Below, one piece after another: positions 15,353 to 15,992 of a DNA stretch of 15,992 nucleotides. The first letter of the stretch is position 1; each line of letters starts with the position of its first letter. The stretch lies in NCBI GenBank assembly GCA_963808135.1, contig CAWEFA010000117.1, forward strand, positions 1 to 15,992. The letters are read 5' to 3'. The position numbers and the translations under genes were made by a program. The notes beneath the pieces were generated by a model. The model made no database searches, was not told the origin of the DNA, and worked only from the letters and a program-made list of their open reading frames with translations. Origin of the DNA: CAWEFA01 sp963808135. GTDB lineage: Bacteria; Bacteroidota; Bacteroidia; Bacteroidales; DTGW01.

Positions 15353-15383
15353 CAAATATAAAACATTAGTTAGGTTTTTCAAA
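15353..15383 (-). promoter_or_regulatory. Bacteroidota promoter TTTG-N19-TATATTTG for the barrel protein
   Basis: On the minus strand TTTG (15380-15383) is followed after exactly 19 nt by TATATTTG (15353-15360), matching the Bacteroides -33/-7 consensus in both boxes and in spacing. It lies 28 bp upstream of the start codon at 15325 and is the best promoter in the window. Confidence 0.7.
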
Positions 15384-15467
15384 ACAAGGCAATTTAAAAT
15401 TGAAAACATAACTATCATTTTCCAATTGGAGTCATTTGTCCTGAACGCTTTTAAACCAAAGAATTTA

Positions 15468-15475
15468 TACATTTG
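15468..15475 (+). promoter_or_regulatory. Candidate -7 box for the agmatine deiminase gene
   Basis: TACATTTG fits TAnnTTTG and lies 26 bp before the ATG at 15502. A TTTG at 15435-15438 is about 29 nt upstream, longer than the usual spacing, so only the -7 half is convincing. Confidence 0.35.
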
Positions 15476-15501
15476 TGCATTTGCAAATAAAGTAATTTAT
15501 C

Positions 15502-15992
15502 ATGATCCCCAAAGAACTTGGATACCGGTTTCCTGCTGAATGGGAGAAACATGAAGCCACATGGCTTACATGGCCCTATCTGGATGATTCGTTCCCCGGA
15601 AAACTGGACAAAATATATTCACCATATTTACAGTTTATCAAACAAATTGCCCTGGCTGAAAAAGTACGGATAAATGTTCCTGATGAAAGCTATATTACTA
15701 CGATAAAAAATTTGCTTGCCGAATACAGCATAAAGGATAACAATGTAGAATTATTTTTAAACCCAAGCAACGATGTTTGGTGCCGCGATCATGGCCCGGC
15801 TTTTATCGTTCATCCTGATAATCCAAAGAAAAAAGCTGTTGTAAATTGGGAATTCAATGCATGGGGAAATAAATATCCTTTTGATTTGGATAATCAAATC
15901 CCGGTCAAAATCGCAGCACATTTTAATTTCGATATTTATCAGCCAGGCATTATCATGGAAGGCGGTTCGATTGATGTGAATGGTATAGGCGA
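15502..15992 (+). CDS. Agmatine deiminase / peptidyl-arginine deiminase family, 3' end outside window
   Basis: The first 163 codons of a guanidino-group hydrolase are present. Agmatine deiminase turns agmatine into N-carbamoylputrescine and ammonia, a step in putrescine synthesis from arginine. Seen: the opening GYRFPAEWEKHEATWLTWP, typical of the family; WCRDHGP at 93-99, which carries the substrate-binding Asp; VNWEFNAWGNKYP at 114-126; and EGGSIDVNG at 153-161. The catalytic His/Asp and the C-terminal nucleophilic Cys of the family lie beyond the window. The absence of a signal peptide favours the cytoplasmic agmatine enzyme over the secreted Porphyromonas-type peptidyl-arginine deiminase. 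The ATG at 15502 is chosen because the family's conserved N-terminus begins a few residues later. Confidence 0.9.
   Translation, partial: MIPKELGYRFPAEWEKHEATWLTWPYLDDSFPGKLDKIYSPYLQFIKQIALAEKVRINVPDESYITTIKNLLAEYSIKDNNVELFLNPSNDVWCRDHGPAFIVHPDNPKKKAVVNWEFNAWGNKYPFDLDNQIPVKIAAHFNFDIYQPGIIMEGGSIDVNGIG

Overview
The window looks like chromosomal DNA of an AT-rich member of the Bacteroidota. The evidence is a very large surface protein with a C-terminal type IX secretion (T9SS) sorting domain, a DivIC/FtsB-type division protein and an OmpH/Skp-like protein of Bacteroidota character, genes without clear Shine-Dalgarno sequences, and promoters of the TTTG-N19-TAnnTTTG kind. The genus cannot be named from this sequence.

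Layout. Positions 1-414 hold the 3' part of an insertion-sequence transposase. It is followed by two small membrane-protein genes, an uncharacterised single-span protein (583-1269) and an isoprenylcysteine-methyltransferase-like protein (1339-1866). An OmpH/Skp-like gene and a family 2 glycosyltransferase gene follow, 7 bp apart (2076-3978). They run convergently towards a DivIC/FtsB gene on the minus strand (4051-4350). Divergent from that is an FMN-binding lipoprotein (4515-4952). After a 384-bp AT-rich gap begins the main feature: a run of same-strand genes from 5337 to 14636 separated by only 17-48 bp.

The main locus. The first gene (5337-12412) encodes a secreted protein of about 2358 residues: signal peptide, LamG-like domain, 13 tandem Fn3-like units of about 123 residues, a C-terminal region and a T9SS type A sorting domain. 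As written it is split into four frames by three single-base indels (near 8580, 9653 and 11881). Correcting them restores one uninterrupted frame: 7076 nt plus a net 1 nt equals 2359 codons. Next come an 83-residue protein with a signal peptide, 12 prolines, 6 glycines, a PID motif, a membrane span and a basic tail; a 268-residue protein with about seven membrane spans; and a 355-residue exosortase-like protein. The exosortase appears to be two exosortase cores fused in tandem. Only the second keeps the Cys/Arg/His set, while the first lacks the Cys and His.

The small PID protein has the architecture of an exosortase substrate, so the last three genes look like a compact sorting cassette placed directly behind a T9SS cargo gene. 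This is the most interesting part of the window. The functional link is inferred from architecture and proximity.

The right end carries a convergent secreted beta-barrel-like protein (14645-15325, minus strand) with a well-formed Bacteroidota promoter, and the 5' part of an agmatine deiminase gene (15502 to the window edge). No rRNA, tRNA or CRISPR array was seen.
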